From Bifidobacterium sp. 7101 (lineage in GTDB: Bacteria > Actinomycetota > Actinomycetes > Actinomycetales > Bifidobacteriaceae), in NCBI RefSeq assembly GCF_000499285.1, contig NZ_AWUN01000003.1, positions 124,001-188,000 of the forward strand: a stretch of DNA of 64,000 nt, read 5' to 3'. The notes beneath the pieces are model-generated. The model was not told the DNA's origin, searched no databases, and was given only the letters and a program-made list of their open reading frames with translations. How positions within the stretch are numbered: the stretch's first letter is position 1; the number at the start of each line of letters is the position of its first letter. The position numbers and the translations under genes are program-made. Shown piece after piece: positions 17,698 to 26,714 of this stretch.

Positions 17698-19218
17698 GTG
17701 CACGAAGCAAGGGATCCCTGGTGGCCGCTCTGGTCACGGTGCCCCTGGTGGCGGTTTTGATCGCCGCTCTGCTGATCTGGACGCCCCCTGCCTCCTTGGC
17801 TGATGGTGCCAAGGGCTCGACTGTTGTGGCCAGCCGCGTCAGCCAGCGGGAGGTGGCGGCCTACTGCCCGGCTCGCATGGCGGTAGCGGACGAGGACAAG
17901 GTCGGCGATGACCAGTTCAAGGCATCGGAGGGCGATCTGAGCTCCCGTGTCACCGCCGCCGCCTTTGGAGCCATCGGCAGTTCCAGCCTGACCCCAAGTG
18001 GGGGGAGGGCAACGCACCACGGTGACTGATCCTGATCTCCTGGACGGGCAGAAGGCCATGGCCGCCTCGCTCGATCCTGGGGCCTCGGCCACTGCCTTCG
18101 ATTCCAGGATGCTCAAGTCCCAGCCGGGCACGGGGGCTGCCGTCGGCATGGTCTCATGGGCCACCAAGGGCGATCTTAGGGGGATTCAGGCGTTGGCCTG
18201 CCCCCGGGCCGTCATGAATGCGGACTTCCTGCTGCCCGCCACCAGCAGAGGGACCACCCAACGGCTGGTGGCCTACAATCCGTCATCCAAGGCCACGGTG
18301 ATCAGTATCGAGGTCCAGGGTTCGCACTCCTCGGGCCACCTGTCTTTGGAGACCGGCAAGACAATGACAGTGGCGCCTGGCGGCCATGCTTCATATGACC
18401 TGTCTGCGGCGGCTCCTGGCCAGCAGGCCATCTACGTCCGGGCTCGCAGTTCCCAGGCCCCGGTGGCCATGTCGGTCTCCGTCAATGTCATGTCTGGGTT
18501 TGATCCACGCGGGTCGGATCAGGTGACCGCCTTGCCGGCTCCCGGTCGTGATCTGGTCATTCCCGGCCTGCGAGGTGCAGACCAGGCAACTCTGCTTCTG
18601 CAGGGCTCCCATGCCACGGCGGTGGACCTGTCCTGGGTGGATGAAGGCGGTCAACAATCCTTGCGGCGCGTGGATCTGCAGGGCTCTCAGGCCACGGCGG
18701 TGGACCTGGGTGGCGTGCCTGACGGCAAGCTGGCCCTGCAGGTACATGCCGATCGGCCTGTCCGTGCAGTCCTGCAGGTGACCACCCAGGGCAGTCAGGA
18801 TCAGTCGCAGTCCGACCTGGCTCTGATTCCTGCGGGAACTGCTGCCGCCTCTTCGGCCCTGACCATATCCCAGCCTGCCCAGGCTGCGCTGACCCTGGTC
18901 AACCCGTCGGCTGATCCGGTCAAGGCCGAACTGGTTGGTTTCGACGAGAAGGGCAACAAATTGGAAGAGCGCTCGCTGACTGTTGAGGCAGGTCGAGCCA
19001 GCGAGCTTTCGACTCACGATTTGGGCGACCAAGTAGCCGCCGTGCGACTGAATGAGGACTCTGGGCATGCCTCTTCCCGGCTGATCTGGAATGCACGCCT
19101 GAATGTGGACGCAGTCAACCAGGCTGGCCTGGCCGGTCTGGCGGTCATGGCCCCTGACGGGCTCATGCCTACCACCACCGTGATTCGCTCCGGCCCCGAC
19201 TCCACCGTCCTGCCCTGA
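17694..19218 (+). pseudogene. DUF5719-family envelope protein, interrupted by a frameshift
   Basis: The reading frame starts at ATG 17694, overlapping the glycosyltransferase stop. It encodes a signal-anchor helix (about residues 8-28) and an extracytoplasmic beginning (EVAAYCPARMAVAD), but stops at 18027-18029. The rest of the family domain continues in the next frame from about 17998 to the stop at 19218 (LACPRAVMNADFLLPATSRG, RLVAYNPSSKATVISIEVQG and so on). The frames meet at a run of six G (18000-18005); with five G the protein would read through as one product of about 507 residues. Possible causes are a sequencing or assembly error, a recent inactivating insertion, slipped-strand phase variation, or +1 ribosomal frameshifting. 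DUF5719 proteins are surface-exposed and of unknown role. Both halves retain normal codon use. Confidence 0.8.
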
Positions 19219-19228
19219 GATTCGGCCT

Positions 19229-19675
19229 TCAGCGTCCCCACATGGGGTCGATCTCCTCGGGGTCGCGTCCGTAAAGGTCGGCCAGCTGCAGGACCAGCTC
19301 GTCGCGGATGATCAGTTCCAGCTCCGTGCGGTCCCTGGTCTTGCTCTGGATGGGCATCCGGTACAGGACGATTCTGGCGGGGATGCCGCGACCTGCCGGG
19401 AAACTGCGTGAGAAGAGGTCCGACCGGTCCTCCCAGGGGGTGGGGTCGGAGGGCGGCACATCCTCGACCGCGAATTGGACGGGCTTGACCAGTTGAGGCC
19501 AGCCGGCGCCCAGCCGCCGGATCTGGGCTGCGGTCAGATCGTCGAAGATTCCACACCTGGTGCGATAGCGGGGCAGGCGGGTGCCGAAGGTGGGCCGACG
19601 GATTCCCCGGCCATGACTGTCCCGGTAAACGGTGCGTGCCCAAGGCGGCTGATCGTTGATCATGACACTCACCAT
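19229..19675 (-). CDS. Zincin-like 'metallopeptidase family' protein with degenerate active site
   Basis: The 148-residue product matches the small zincin-like family conserved in actinobacteria, with DSHGRGIRRPTFGTRLPRYRTR, FAVEDVPPSDPTPW and ARIVLYRMPI followed by the helix that should carry HExxH. Here that helix reads IIRDELVLQLADLYG: the first zinc histidine is Asp and the second is Gln, so catalysis is unlikely. Related actinobacterial members, as I recall, often already lack the second histidine. It is convergent with the DUF5719 gene, ten bases away. ATG at 19673-19675 was used; ATG four codons later is equally possible. Confidence 0.75.
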   Translation of the reverse strand: MVSVMINDQPPWARTVYRDSHGRGIRRPTFGTRLPRYRTRCGIFDDLTAAQIRRLGAGWPQLVKPVQFAVEDVPPSDPTPWEDRSDLFSRSFPAGRGIPARIVLYRMPIQSKTRDRTELELIIRDELVLQLADLYGRDPEEIDPMWGR

Positions 19676-19755
19676 AGCCCCTCAACTCAGTGGCAGTTTC
19701 GATTCAGGGTGTCTTGTAGCATGGAGCGATGATCGACAAGCGGATGGGAGCAATC

Positions 19756-20568
19756 ATGGCGAAGGACGGTGCGATGAACGTGGCCTGGTGGGGCGACCAA
19801 GACATAAGGTCCATCTGCGCACGGGCCCGGGTGCTGGCCTTCGATCTGGACAATACCCTGGCGCTGTCCAAGACCCGCATGGATCAGACCATGGCTGTTC
19901 ATTTCGCCGCCCTTACCCAGCTCCGGCCTGTGGCCATCGTCTCGGGCGGACGGTTCAGTCAGTTTCGCGACCAAGTGCTTGACGCCCTGCCCGACGATAC
20001 CCGTTTCGACCAGCTGCATCTGATGCCCACCAGCGGCACCCGCTACTACCGCTGGCAGGAAGGAAGCTGGAATTGCGTCTACGCCCACGACCTGAGCGCC
20101 CAGGACCGTCAGGCTGCCGAGGCCAGTCTGGAGCGCAGGGCCAAGCAGCTGGGCGACTGGGAGGAACAGGTCTGGGGTCCTCGCATCGAGGATCGCGGCA
20201 GCCAGATAACCTTTTCAGCACTGGGCCAGCAGGCACCCGTGGAAGCCAAGGAAGCCTGGGATCCCGACAACAGCCGCAAGGATGCCCTGGCCCGGGCTGT
20301 GGCTGCTGACCTGCCTCACCTGCAGGTGCGCTCCGGCGGCTCCACCAGCGTGGACATCTCCGCCAAGGGCATCGACAAGGCCTACGCCATGACCTCCCTG
20401 GCCAAGATACTGGGCGTGGATGTCGACCAGATCGCCTTCGTGGGCGACCGGATGGATCCGGACGGCAACGATTATCCGGCAGCTGAGGCCGGGGCCATGG
20501 CTCTGCGTGTGCACAATCCTGCCGATGCCCTGGACCTGATCCGGGCCCTGGAAGCTGACCTGGCCTGA
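19756..20568 (+). CDS. HAD-IIB hydrolase, phosphomannomutase-like
   Basis: A haloacid-dehalogenase-superfamily protein with a C2B cap, resembling eukaryotic-type phosphomannomutase (PMM) and sugar/sucrose phosphatases. The 270-residue product has motif I AFDLDNTLA, the motif II serine in AIVSGGR, and motif III/IV in FVGDRMDPDGNDYPAAEAGA. Both aspartates of DxD are present, so it is probably an active phosphotransferase or phosphatase acting on a sugar phosphate. A role in supplying mannose-1-phosphate to the nearby envelope glycosyltransferase is plausible but unproven. ATG 19756 follows GGGAG with a 5-base gap; ATG 19729 would add nine residues. Confidence 0.8.
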   Translation: MAKDGAMNVAWWGDQDIRSICARARVLAFDLDNTLALSKTRMDQTMAVHFAALTQLRPVAIVSGGRFSQFRDQVLDALPDDTRFDQLHLMPTSGTRYYRWQEGSWNCVYAHDLSAQDRQAAEASLERRAKQLGDWEEQVWGPRIEDRGSQITFSALGQQAPVEAKEAWDPDNSRKDALARAVAADLPHLQVRSGGSTSVDISAKGIDKAYAMTSLAKILGVDVDQIAFVGDRMDPDGNDYPAAEAGAMALRVHNPADALDLIRALEADLA

Positions 20569-20688
20569 ACCTACTGAACCTGTCCGCAGACCAGTCTGTG
20601 AACGGCGAGCCTGTGAACAGATGCCTGTTCATGCACATGGCTTTCTTCTGCTTGCCTATTCTCGCTGTTCCAGGGTTGGCTGGACGAT

Positions 20689-21444
20689 ATGCGCAACCAT
20701 TCATTGCCATCCGGCCGACTCCGCCAGGCCATTTGTGCTGTGACTACGGCCTTGGCGGGCTCGGCCCTGGATCTGCTGGCTCCTCGAGCCTGCGCCGGCT
20801 GTGATCGCCCCGATCTTCTGCTATGCCCCACTTGCAGATCCCTGCTCCTCCGGCCCCTGTCGTTGCCTGCGCCTGCCTATGCCGCTGGTCTGGCCCTGGC
20901 CTGCGCTCCATATCGGGGACCCGTCCGGCGGATCATTCTGGCCTGGAAGGACCACGACAACCGGCCCTTGGATGAACCCTTGGGCCAGGCCGTGGCCGGC
21001 CTGTCTCCGGCCCTGTCCAGGTTGATCGACCCTCTGCTCCGGTCCAAGCCAGCGAAGGCGATTCTGGTGGTTCCCGCCCCCTCCTCGGCCGCCTCCCTGC
21101 GAAGGAGGGGGCGGGTTCATCTGAAGCCGATCCTCTTGTCTTTGGTCCAGGCCCTGCAGCGGCAGGGTCTGACTGCCCGGGTGGAACCGGCGCTGGTCAT
21201 GAACTCCGTGAGAACCAAGTCTGTCCAGGCGGGCGGCCGTCGAAACCGTTCGCGTCGGTTGGCGGGCCGGATTGCGGTTTCGGATCCCTCACAGCTGGCC
21301 GGTCATCCCGTCCTGGTGGTGGACGACATCATCACCACGGGATCCACCATCCGCCAGTGCGCTTGTGCCTTGGAGGCCGCAGGCGCCCTGCCGCTGGCCG
21401 CCTTGGCTCTGGCGGCTGTTCCTCCAGGCCATGAGGATCTCTAG
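20689..21444 (+). CDS. ComF-family phosphoribosyltransferase-like protein
   Basis: ComF/GntX proteins combine a small zinc-ribbon with a phosphoribosyltransferase fold and are linked to DNA uptake in competent bacteria. The 251-residue product has the cysteine ribbon [15 protein letters not shown] (about 35-49), the conserved [18 protein letters not shown] segment and a C-terminal PRPP-binding loop [16 protein letters not shown]. Length is normal. The start ATG 20689 has only a weak ribosome-binding site. It is convergent with umuC (four-base overlap of the 3' ends). No other competence gene is visible in the window. Confidence 0.88.
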   Translation: MRNHSLPSGRLRQAICAVTTALAGSALDLLAPRACAGCDRPDLLLCPTCRSLLLRPLSLPAPAYAAGLALACAPYRGPVRRIILAWKDHDNRPLDEPLGQAVAGLSPALSRLIDPLLRSKPAKAILVVPAPSSAASLRRRGRVHLKPILLSLVQALQRQGLTARVEPALVMNSVRTKSVQAGGRRNRSRRLAGRIAVSDPSQLAGHPVLVVDDIITTGSTIRQCACALEAAGALPLAALALAAVPPGHEDL

Positions 21445-22793
21445 CGGGCCCGGGCCACGGCCATCTCATCCCAACGGGTGGTGGACCGGGGGGAGAGCAT
21501 GCCCCGGTTCATGGCCCAATCGGCCCCCGTGTCCTCGTCGCCCCGGCCCTGGCCACGGATGCCTCCGTAGCCTACGCCCACACGGAAGGGACCAAAACGA
21601 CGGGTGGCATCCTCCAGGACATCTCCCAGACCATGGGTGTCCCGGGCTGCATCCAGGCCTTCCAGGGTGTGGAAGTGGTCGGCATCGGTCAGATCCAGCA
21701 GAACCACTCCGGCCCGGATCCAGCGGGCGTGCGGATCCACCCGGCCCTTGAGCGCCCGGCTGGCTGCACCTGCAATGACCAGCGGGTCGTCGCTGGGATC
21801 CTCCAGGACGACGGTCCTGCCGGCTGCGCAGAACTGCTGGGGTGCATAGGGGCTGGTGGAGCAGAAGACCTGTACTTTTCCGCACAGACCGTGCTGTCGA
21901 CGCAGACGGCGGCAGGCCTTCTGGGCGTATATGCTCAACGCCTGGGCCAGGGTGGCGTAGCCCTCTATAGGGTGGGAGAACATGCGCGAGCACAAAATCT
22001 GATTGGTGCGTACGCCCCTGGCGGCATCTCCTTCGGGCTCGATGCAGGGCCGTCCTCTCAATTCCAGCACGGTGCGCTGCAGCATGACGGAGAACCGGTG
22101 CCGGATCAGAGAGGGATCGGCCTCGCGCAGATCCAGAGCGGTAGTGATGCCCATGCCCATGAGCCTGCCGGTCAGCCGTCGACCCACCCCCCAGACCTGG
22201 TCGACGGGCACTGATGCCAGAGCCTGGTCGCCATACTGGGCCTCCACCTGGCTCCAGAGGGTGATCCCCTCGGTCGAGGGGTGATCCTTGGCCCAGTGGT
22301 TGGCCACCTTGGCCAGGGTTTTGGTAGGCGCCACCCCCACGCTGACGGGAATGCCGGTGGACCGCAGGACCGCGGCACGCAGCTCCCGGCAGATTTCGAC
22401 AGTGCGCTTGTCGTTCCAGATGCTGTCCATGAAGCACTCGTCGATGGAGTAGACCTCCTGGTTGGGCAGGAAATGGGCCATGATGGCCATCATGCGCCGG
22501 GAGAGGCTGGCGTAGAGCTCATAGTTGGAGCTGCGGGCCACCACTCCGTCCTGCAGGGCCCGTTCACGAATGGTGAACCAGGGTGTGCCGTTGGTGATGC
22601 CCAGGGCCTTGGCCGGGCGGTTGCGGGCCACCACGCAGCCATCGTTGTTGGACAGCACGACCACAGGGCGGTCGGCCAGGGAGGGGTCAAAGACGGCCTC
22701 GCAGGAGGCAAAGAAAGAGTTGGCGTCGGCCAGGACCACCTGACTGGTCAGAGCGGTCCCGGATGCAGGGTCGCCCGGCCTCTGCGCGCTCAT
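21441..22793 (-). CDS. umuC: Y-family translesion DNA polymerase, UmuC-like
   Basis: UmuC is the catalytic subunit of error-prone polymerase V, copying past DNA lesions after SOS induction. The 450-residue product shows the Y-family palm motifs [16 protein letters not shown] (first catalytic Asp) and [10 protein letters not shown] (second Asp-Glu), the RxxxAxxLGI-type [10 protein letters not shown] and the helix-hairpin-helix region [25 protein letters not shown]. The UmuC C-terminal domain includes [32 protein letters not shown]. The final residues lack an obvious canonical clamp-binding peptide. The start ATG overlaps the umuD stop by four bases, so the pair is translationally coupled. Confidence 0.92.
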   Translation of the reverse strand: MSAQRPGDPASGTALTSQVVLADANSFFASCEAVFDPSLADRPVVVLSNNDGCVVARNRPAKALGITNGTPWFTIRERALQDGVVARSSNYELYASLSRRMMAIMAHFLPNQEVYSIDECFMDSIWNDKRTVEICRELRAAVLRSTGIPVSVGVAPTKTLAKVANHWAKDHPSTEGITLWSQVEAQYGDQALASVPVDQVWGVGRRLTGRLMGMGITTALDLREADPSLIRHRFSVMLQRTVLELRGRPCIEPEGDAARGVRTNQILCSRMFSHPIEGYATLAQALSIYAQKACRRLRRQHGLCGKVQVFCSTSPYAPQQFCAAGRTVVLEDPSDDPLVIAGAASRALKGRVDPHARWIRAGVVLLDLTDADHFHTLEGLDAARDTHGLGDVLEDATRRFGPFRVGVGYGGIRGQGRGDEDTGADWAMNRGMLSPRSTTRWDEMAVARAR

Positions 22794-23407
22794 GCCGACC
22801 CCCAGCCCGTGGAAGGATAGACGGGCCTCCGGCCTTGACCTCCCGTGCGCCCGCGTACGTGCGGGGTGTGTCCGGGATAGGTGACCTGCGGCAGGGGAGA
22901 GTCACTCCGGGATCCACCCCTGGCGTCCACCCGCTGCCAGTGGTAGTTGCCGATGACCACCCCCCAGATGACCAATTCCTCGCCCTCCTGAGGCATGAAG
23001 TCGGGGTAGGCGGGATTCTCGGCCCGCAGCATGGTCCGTCCCTTGCATCTGGCCAGCCGCTTGACCAGCAGCTCGTCGTCCAGGATGGCGATGACGATGT
23101 CCCCCTCGCGCGGCTCCAGGGACCGGTCGACCACCAGCAGGTCCCCATCGAAGATGCCGGCGCCGGTCATGGAATCGCCGGCCACGTGGATGATGAAGGT
23201 GGAGTCGGGATGGACGATGACGTTCTGGTCGAAGCTGAAGTCGCCGCTGAAGTAGTCCTGGGCAACTGAGGGGAAGCCGGCGTGAACGGCCTCCAGTGCC
23301 TGTGGGACAGGGCTGGGGTGTCCTCGGAAGAGGCTCAGGGCATCGACCCGGCACTCCGGCAGGGAAGCAGGGGCCGCATCCGGCGACCCATGAATGGTAG
23401 CGACCAT
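22790..23407 (-). CDS. umuD: UmuD-like S24 autoprotease (SOS mutagenesis)
   Basis: UmuD is self-cleaved under RecA control and then partners UmuC. The 205-residue product contains the Ala43-Gly44 cleavage site in [13 protein letters not shown], the catalytic Ser79 in [10 protein letters not shown] and the general-base Lys116 in ELLVKRLA: all the LexA/UmuD active-site elements. It is longer than E. coli UmuD (139), with about 40 residues before the cleavage site and a disordered ~45-residue C-terminal tail. There is no helix-turn-helix, so it is not LexA. ATG 23405-23407 was chosen over one nine codons upstream because the latter would begin almost inside the SOS box. It forms an operon with umuC. 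Confidence 0.9.
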   Translation of the reverse strand: MVATIHGSPDAAPASLPECRVDALSLFRGHPSPVPQALEAVHAGFPSVAQDYFSGDFSFDQNVIVHPDSTFIIHVAGDSMTGAGIFDGDLLVVDRSLEPREGDIVIAILDDELLVKRLARCKGRTMLRAENPAYPDFMPQEGEELVIWGVVIGNYHWQRVDARGGSRSDSPLPQVTYPGHTPHVRGRTGGQGRRPVYPSTGWGSA

Positions 23408-23432
23408 GGCACACCTCGAACTCGATGACATT

Positions 23433-23446
23433 CGAACAAATGTTCG
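23433..23446. promoter_or_regulatory. LexA (SOS) box of umuDC
   Basis: CGAACAAATGTTCG is a perfect match to the Gram-positive/actinobacterial LexA box CGAAC-N4-GTTCG. It lies 25 bases upstream of the umuD start, as expected for LexA repression. An identical 14-mer occurs ahead of uvrB at 31796. Confidence 0.92.
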
Positions 23447-23477
23447 ATTTCATTATGAGCCGAAGTGCGCCTCCCAG

Positions 23478-24617
23478 TCAATGCGGCGCGTCGGGCCCGC
23501 CGGAGCGGTTCCCGTCCCCCTCGTCTTCGTCGGGGTCGCGGTGATATCTGGGCAGGGTGATCTCGAAGTCCGCTCCGCGCGGATCGTCCACCACCTGCAC
23601 CTGGCCTCCATGCAGCTGGGCCGCCCAGCGGGCGATGGACAGCCCCAGCCCGGTTCCGCCAGACTCCGTGCCAGGCCCGGCCTTGCCCTTGACAAAGCGC
23701 CTGAAGATGTCGGTGCGGGCCTCGGGGGGTATCTGCGAGCCGAAGTTGACCACGTTGGTGACTATGGTCTCCTGCTGCCGATCCTCGTGGGCCTGGATCA
23801 GCACCGTGGTGCCGTCGGCCGAGTGCTTCAGGGCGTTGCTGATGACGTTGGTGAAGAGCTGACGCAGCCGGTCCTGGTCGCCCTCCATTCTCAGCCCCTT
23901 CTCCAGGTCCACCTGGATGTCGTGGGCGTGCCCGGCGTCGGCTATGGCCAGGGGCTGGAGGGTCTCGTCGATGAAGTCCCCGAAGTCGAAGTCCTCGATC
24001 TGCAGGCTGGCGGCCCCGGCCTCCATCCTCGACAGGTCCAGCAGGAAGGCGATCAGGTCGGACAGGCGGTGGGTCTGCTCCAGGATCCCCTCCAGGTTGG
24101 CTGGCGTGGGCTCGGTCACCCCGTCCGCCATGTTCTCCACCATGGCCTGCAGGGCCGAGACGGGGGTGCGCAGCTCGTGGCTGACATTGGCCACCATGTC
24201 CCGGCGCATCTGGTCGGCGTGCTGGAGCTCCTCGGCCATCTCGTTGAAGGACTGGGCCAGGAGTCCGACCTCGTCATGGCTGGTCGTGGTGGCGTGGACC
24301 CGGACCGTGTAGTCCCCGTCGGCCATGGCCTCGGCCGCGTCCCGCATCTGCCGCAGGGGAGCGGTGAGCCCCCGGGAGAAGAAGTAGGTAATCCCCAGGG
24401 CCACCACCAGGGTCAGCGGCATGGCAATCCAGCCGCTCCAGCCCATCTTCAGCAGGAACCAGGCCATGACGAAGGCGATGGCTGTGGAGATGATGATCAG
24501 GACGCTCAGCTCCACCTTCAATGAGGCGAAGGATCCGATGGGTCGTTCGCGGTCCACCCGCACACTCAGACCTGGTCCCTTACGCCGGCTTTTGCCGTCC
24601 TTGCTCATGGTGTGCAT
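23478..24617 (-). CDS. Membrane sensor histidine kinase, PhoR/SenX3-like
   Basis: Sensor kinase of the two-component pair with the response regulator immediately upstream. The 379-residue product has two membrane helices (about 36-57 and 62-82) with almost no extracytoplasmic loop, a HAMP domain (about 82-135), HisKA with MVANVSHELRTPVSAL (phospho-acceptor His147) and a HATPase domain with NVISNALKHS and GGTGLGLSI. The neighbourhood (response regulator, then carD and ispF) matches the actinobacterial phoR/senX3-phoP/regX3-carD arrangement, so phosphate-responsive signalling is likely. This is context inference: no PAS domain is evident and phoU is not in the window. It begins ten bases after the regulator's stop. 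Confidence 0.88.
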   Translation of the reverse strand: MHTMSKDGKSRRKGPGLSVRVDRERPIGSFASLKVELSVLIIISTAIAFVMAWFLLKMGWSGWIAMPLTLVVALGITYFFSRGLTAPLRQMRDAAEAMADGDYTVRVHATTTSHDEVGLLAQSFNEMAEELQHADQMRRDMVANVSHELRTPVSALQAMVENMADGVTEPTPANLEGILEQTHRLSDLIAFLLDLSRMEAGAASLQIEDFDFGDFIDETLQPLAIADAGHAHDIQVDLEKGLRMEGDQDRLRQLFTNVISNALKHSADGTTVLIQAHEDRQQETIVTNVVNFGSQIPPEARTDIFRRFVKGKAGPGTESGGTGLGLSIARWAAQLHGGQVQVVDDPRGADFEITLPRYHRDPDEDEGDGNRSGGPDAPH

Positions 24618-24626
24618 CCGCGGCCG

Positions 24627-25370
24627 TTACCGCTGGTCCTGGTCCTGTTCCTGGTCCTCGGGCGGTTCGAAGGCGTAGCCCACACCATGCACGGTGCGAA
24701 TCATCTGTGAACCCAGCTTATGGCGCAGAGCCTTGACGTGGGAGTCCACCGTCCTGGTGCCCGAGGCATCCACCCAGTCCCAGACCTCCTCCAGCAGCTT
24801 CTCGCGGGTGAGCACGGACTTGGGCCGACGGGCCAGCGTGGCCAGCAGGTCGAATTCGGTGGGGGTCAGGTGAATCTGCTCCCCGCGCAGGGTCACGATG
24901 CGCTGGGCCGGGTCGATGACCAGGGAGCCGAAGTCCAGCACCTTCTCGTTCTCGGAGTTCTTGGCGATGACCTTGGCTCGCTCCACCCGACGCAGAAGGG
25001 CCTTGCAGCGGGCGATCAGCTCGCGCATGGAGAAGGGCTTGGTCATGTAGTCGTCGGCCCCGGCACCCAGGCCGGTCACCTTGTCGGCCTCGTCGTCCCG
25101 GGCAGTCAGAATCAGCACCGGCACCGGTCGCTCGGCCACAATCCGCTTGGTGGCCTCCAGTCCGTCCATGATGGGCAGCATGATGTCCATGATGACCAGG
25201 TCGGGTTTGATCTGGGATGCGGCCTGCACGGCGCTGGCACCGTCCGAGGCCACCCGTGCCGTCCACCCTTCGGCGGTGATGCGCTGGGCGATGGCGGTGG
25301 CCAGGGTGGGTTCGTCCTCAACCACCAGGATGGTGCTGGGTGTAGTGTAGCGGCTTGTGTTTTTGATCAT
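24627..25370 (-). CDS. OmpR/PhoB-family response regulator (RegX3/PhoP-like)
   Basis: A DNA-binding response regulator of 247 residues. The receiver domain (about 13-125) has phospho-acceptor Asp62 in LVIMDIMLPIMDG and Lys in MTKPFSMREL. A winged-helix OmpR domain (about 150-240) includes LTPTEFDLLATLARRPKSVLTREKLLEEVW and RTVDSHVKALRHKLG, ending in IRTVHGVGYAFEPPE. It is probably co-transcribed with the kinase gene downstream. ATG 25368-25370 follows AGAGG. It is divergent from carD across a 220-base intergenic region, as in other actinobacteria. Confidence 0.92.
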   Translation of the reverse strand: MIKNTSRYTTPSTILVVEDEPTLATAIAQRITAEGWTARVASDGASAVQAASQIKPDLVIMDIMLPIMDGLEATKRIVAERPVPVLILTARDDEADKVTGLGAGADDYMTKPFSMRELIARCKALLRRVERAKVIAKNSENEKVLDFGSLVIDPAQRIVTLRGEQIHLTPTEFDLLATLARRPKSVLTREKLLEEVWDWVDASGTRTVDSHVKALRHKLGSQMIRTVHGVGYAFEPPEDQEQDQDQR

Positions 25371-25593
25371 GCCTACCTCTGTTTTCGATCACTGATCCGC
25401 AAAACGATGCTCGTCATGCGGGGTGGAGCCTTGTCGGCATTCGTTCCACCACCGTCGTTTCTTCCAGAATAGTCTTCAGAGCTTCCAGGGGAAGTGTGCT
25501 CGCGGAGAATCGCGTCGCCTCCGGGCCCCGTCGGCAAGTCCATGCGCAATGACATTATTATATGGTATTTTATCGACTCGTTCTGGAGGACAT

Positions 25594-26214
25594 ATGGGTT
25601 ACAAGGTCGGTGACATGGTCGTCTATCCGCGTCATGGGGCCGCCAGGGTGGATGCCATCACCGAACGGACCGTCAAGGGCGTCACCCGCAAGTACCTGCA
25701 GCTGTCCGTACTTTCCTCTGATGGGCTGGTCATCAACGTCCCCGTCGAGAACGCGGCCAAGGTGGGCGTCAGGGACATCGTCGACGCCAAGGCGGTGGCC
25801 AAGGTCTTCGAAATCCTGCGCACTCCGGTGGTCGAGGAGAAGGAGATGAACTGGTCCCGCCGCTACAAGCTGAACGTGGAGAAGATCGCCACCGGCGAGG
25901 TCAACAAGATCGCCGAGGTGGTGCGAGACCTCTCCCAGCGCGACGTGGACGAGCACGGGCTGTCGGCGGGCGAGAAGCGGATGCTGATCAAGGCCCGCAA
26001 GATTCTGACTTCCGAGATCGCCCTGTCCGAGAAGCTGGACGAGGACGAGGCCCAACGCTTGTTGGACGTCAACCTGGGCTATGCGGAGCCCATGCCCGGT
26101 GACGACAAGCACCATACCAAGTCCCCCAAGGAGCCGGCTTCCAAGACCCTGGCACGGGTGGCCCAGGAGGCCGCCAAGAACAAGGGCAAGGGTAAGACCA
26201 AGGGCAAGCGCTGA
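25594..26214 (+). CDS. carD: CarD-family RNA polymerase-binding transcription regulator
   Basis: CarD binds the RNA polymerase beta subunit and stabilises the open complex at rRNA and other promoters; it is essential in mycobacteria. The 206-residue product has an N-terminal RNA-polymerase interaction domain (MGYKVGDMVVYPRHGAARV, about 1-60) and a helical DNA-binding domain (about 70-160) that includes the conserved tryptophan in EMNWSRRYKLN. A Lys-rich C-terminal tail (KNKGKGKTKGKR) is longer than in mycobacterial CarD (162 residues). ATG 25594 has a GGAGGA site. ispF follows 14 bases downstream, the classic carD-isp linkage, but without ispD. Confidence 0.95.
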   Translation: MGYKVGDMVVYPRHGAARVDAITERTVKGVTRKYLQLSVLSSDGLVINVPVENAAKVGVRDIVDAKAVAKVFEILRTPVVEEKEMNWSRRYKLNVEKIATGEVNKIAEVVRDLSQRDVDEHGLSAGEKRMLIKARKILTSEIALSEKLDEDEAQRLLDVNLGYAEPMPGDDKHHTKSPKEPASKTLARVAQEAAKNKGKGKTKGKR

Positions 26215-26228
26215 GGCCGGATCCGGTC

Positions 26229-26708
26229 ATGGGCCATCCAAGCGTCGGACTGGGCTTTGACGCCCATCGCTTCGACCCGACTGGCGGGCGTCCCCTCTGG
26301 TTGGCCTGTCTGTCCTGGAATGACGGAACTCCCGGCCTGCTGGGTGATTCTGACGGCGATGCGGCCGCCCATGCCCTGATTGATGCCATCCTGTCAGCCG
26401 CCGACCTGGGTGACATCGGCACCCTGTTTGGCCTGGGAGCGCAGGCACCCGGAGCGGGCATGCATGGGGCGGCCATGCTGGAGAAGACCGTGGCCTGCCT
26501 GCACGAGCATGGTCGCAGGCTGCTCAACGCCTCCCTGGTCATCGTCGGTCAGCGTCCCAGAATCGCCTCCCGCCGTCACCTGGCCCAGCAGGCCATGAGC
26601 CAGGCCGTCGGGGCCCCGGTTCGGTTGACCGCCACCACCACTGATGGTATGGGCTTTACCGGCCACAACGAAGGCATCGCCGTCATGGCCACCGCCCTTG
26701 TCGGCTGA
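26229..26708 (+). CDS. ispF: 2-C-methyl-D-erythritol 2,4-cyclodiphosphate synthase
   Basis: IspF cyclises CDP-methylerythritol 2-phosphate in the MEP isoprenoid pathway. The 159-residue product has the metal-binding GLGFDAHRF (Asp and His ligands), the SDGDAAAHALIDAILSAADLGDIG stretch with the third ligand, and the C-terminal TTTDGMGFTGHNEGIAVMA substrate-binding motif. Length is normal. It follows carD closely and is probably in the same operon. The ispD gene that often sits between them in actinobacteria is not present and must be elsewhere. The 3' end is convergent with the metal ABC permease gene, six bases apart. Confidence 0.94.
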   Translation: MGHPSVGLGFDAHRFDPTGGRPLWLACLSWNDGTPGLLGDSDGDAAAHALIDAILSAADLGDIGTLFGLGAQAPGAGMHGAAMLEKTVACLHEHGRRLLNASLVIVGQRPRIASRRHLAQQAMSQAVGAPVRLTATTTDGMGFTGHNEGIAVMATALVG

Positions 26709-26714
26709 CCGGCA

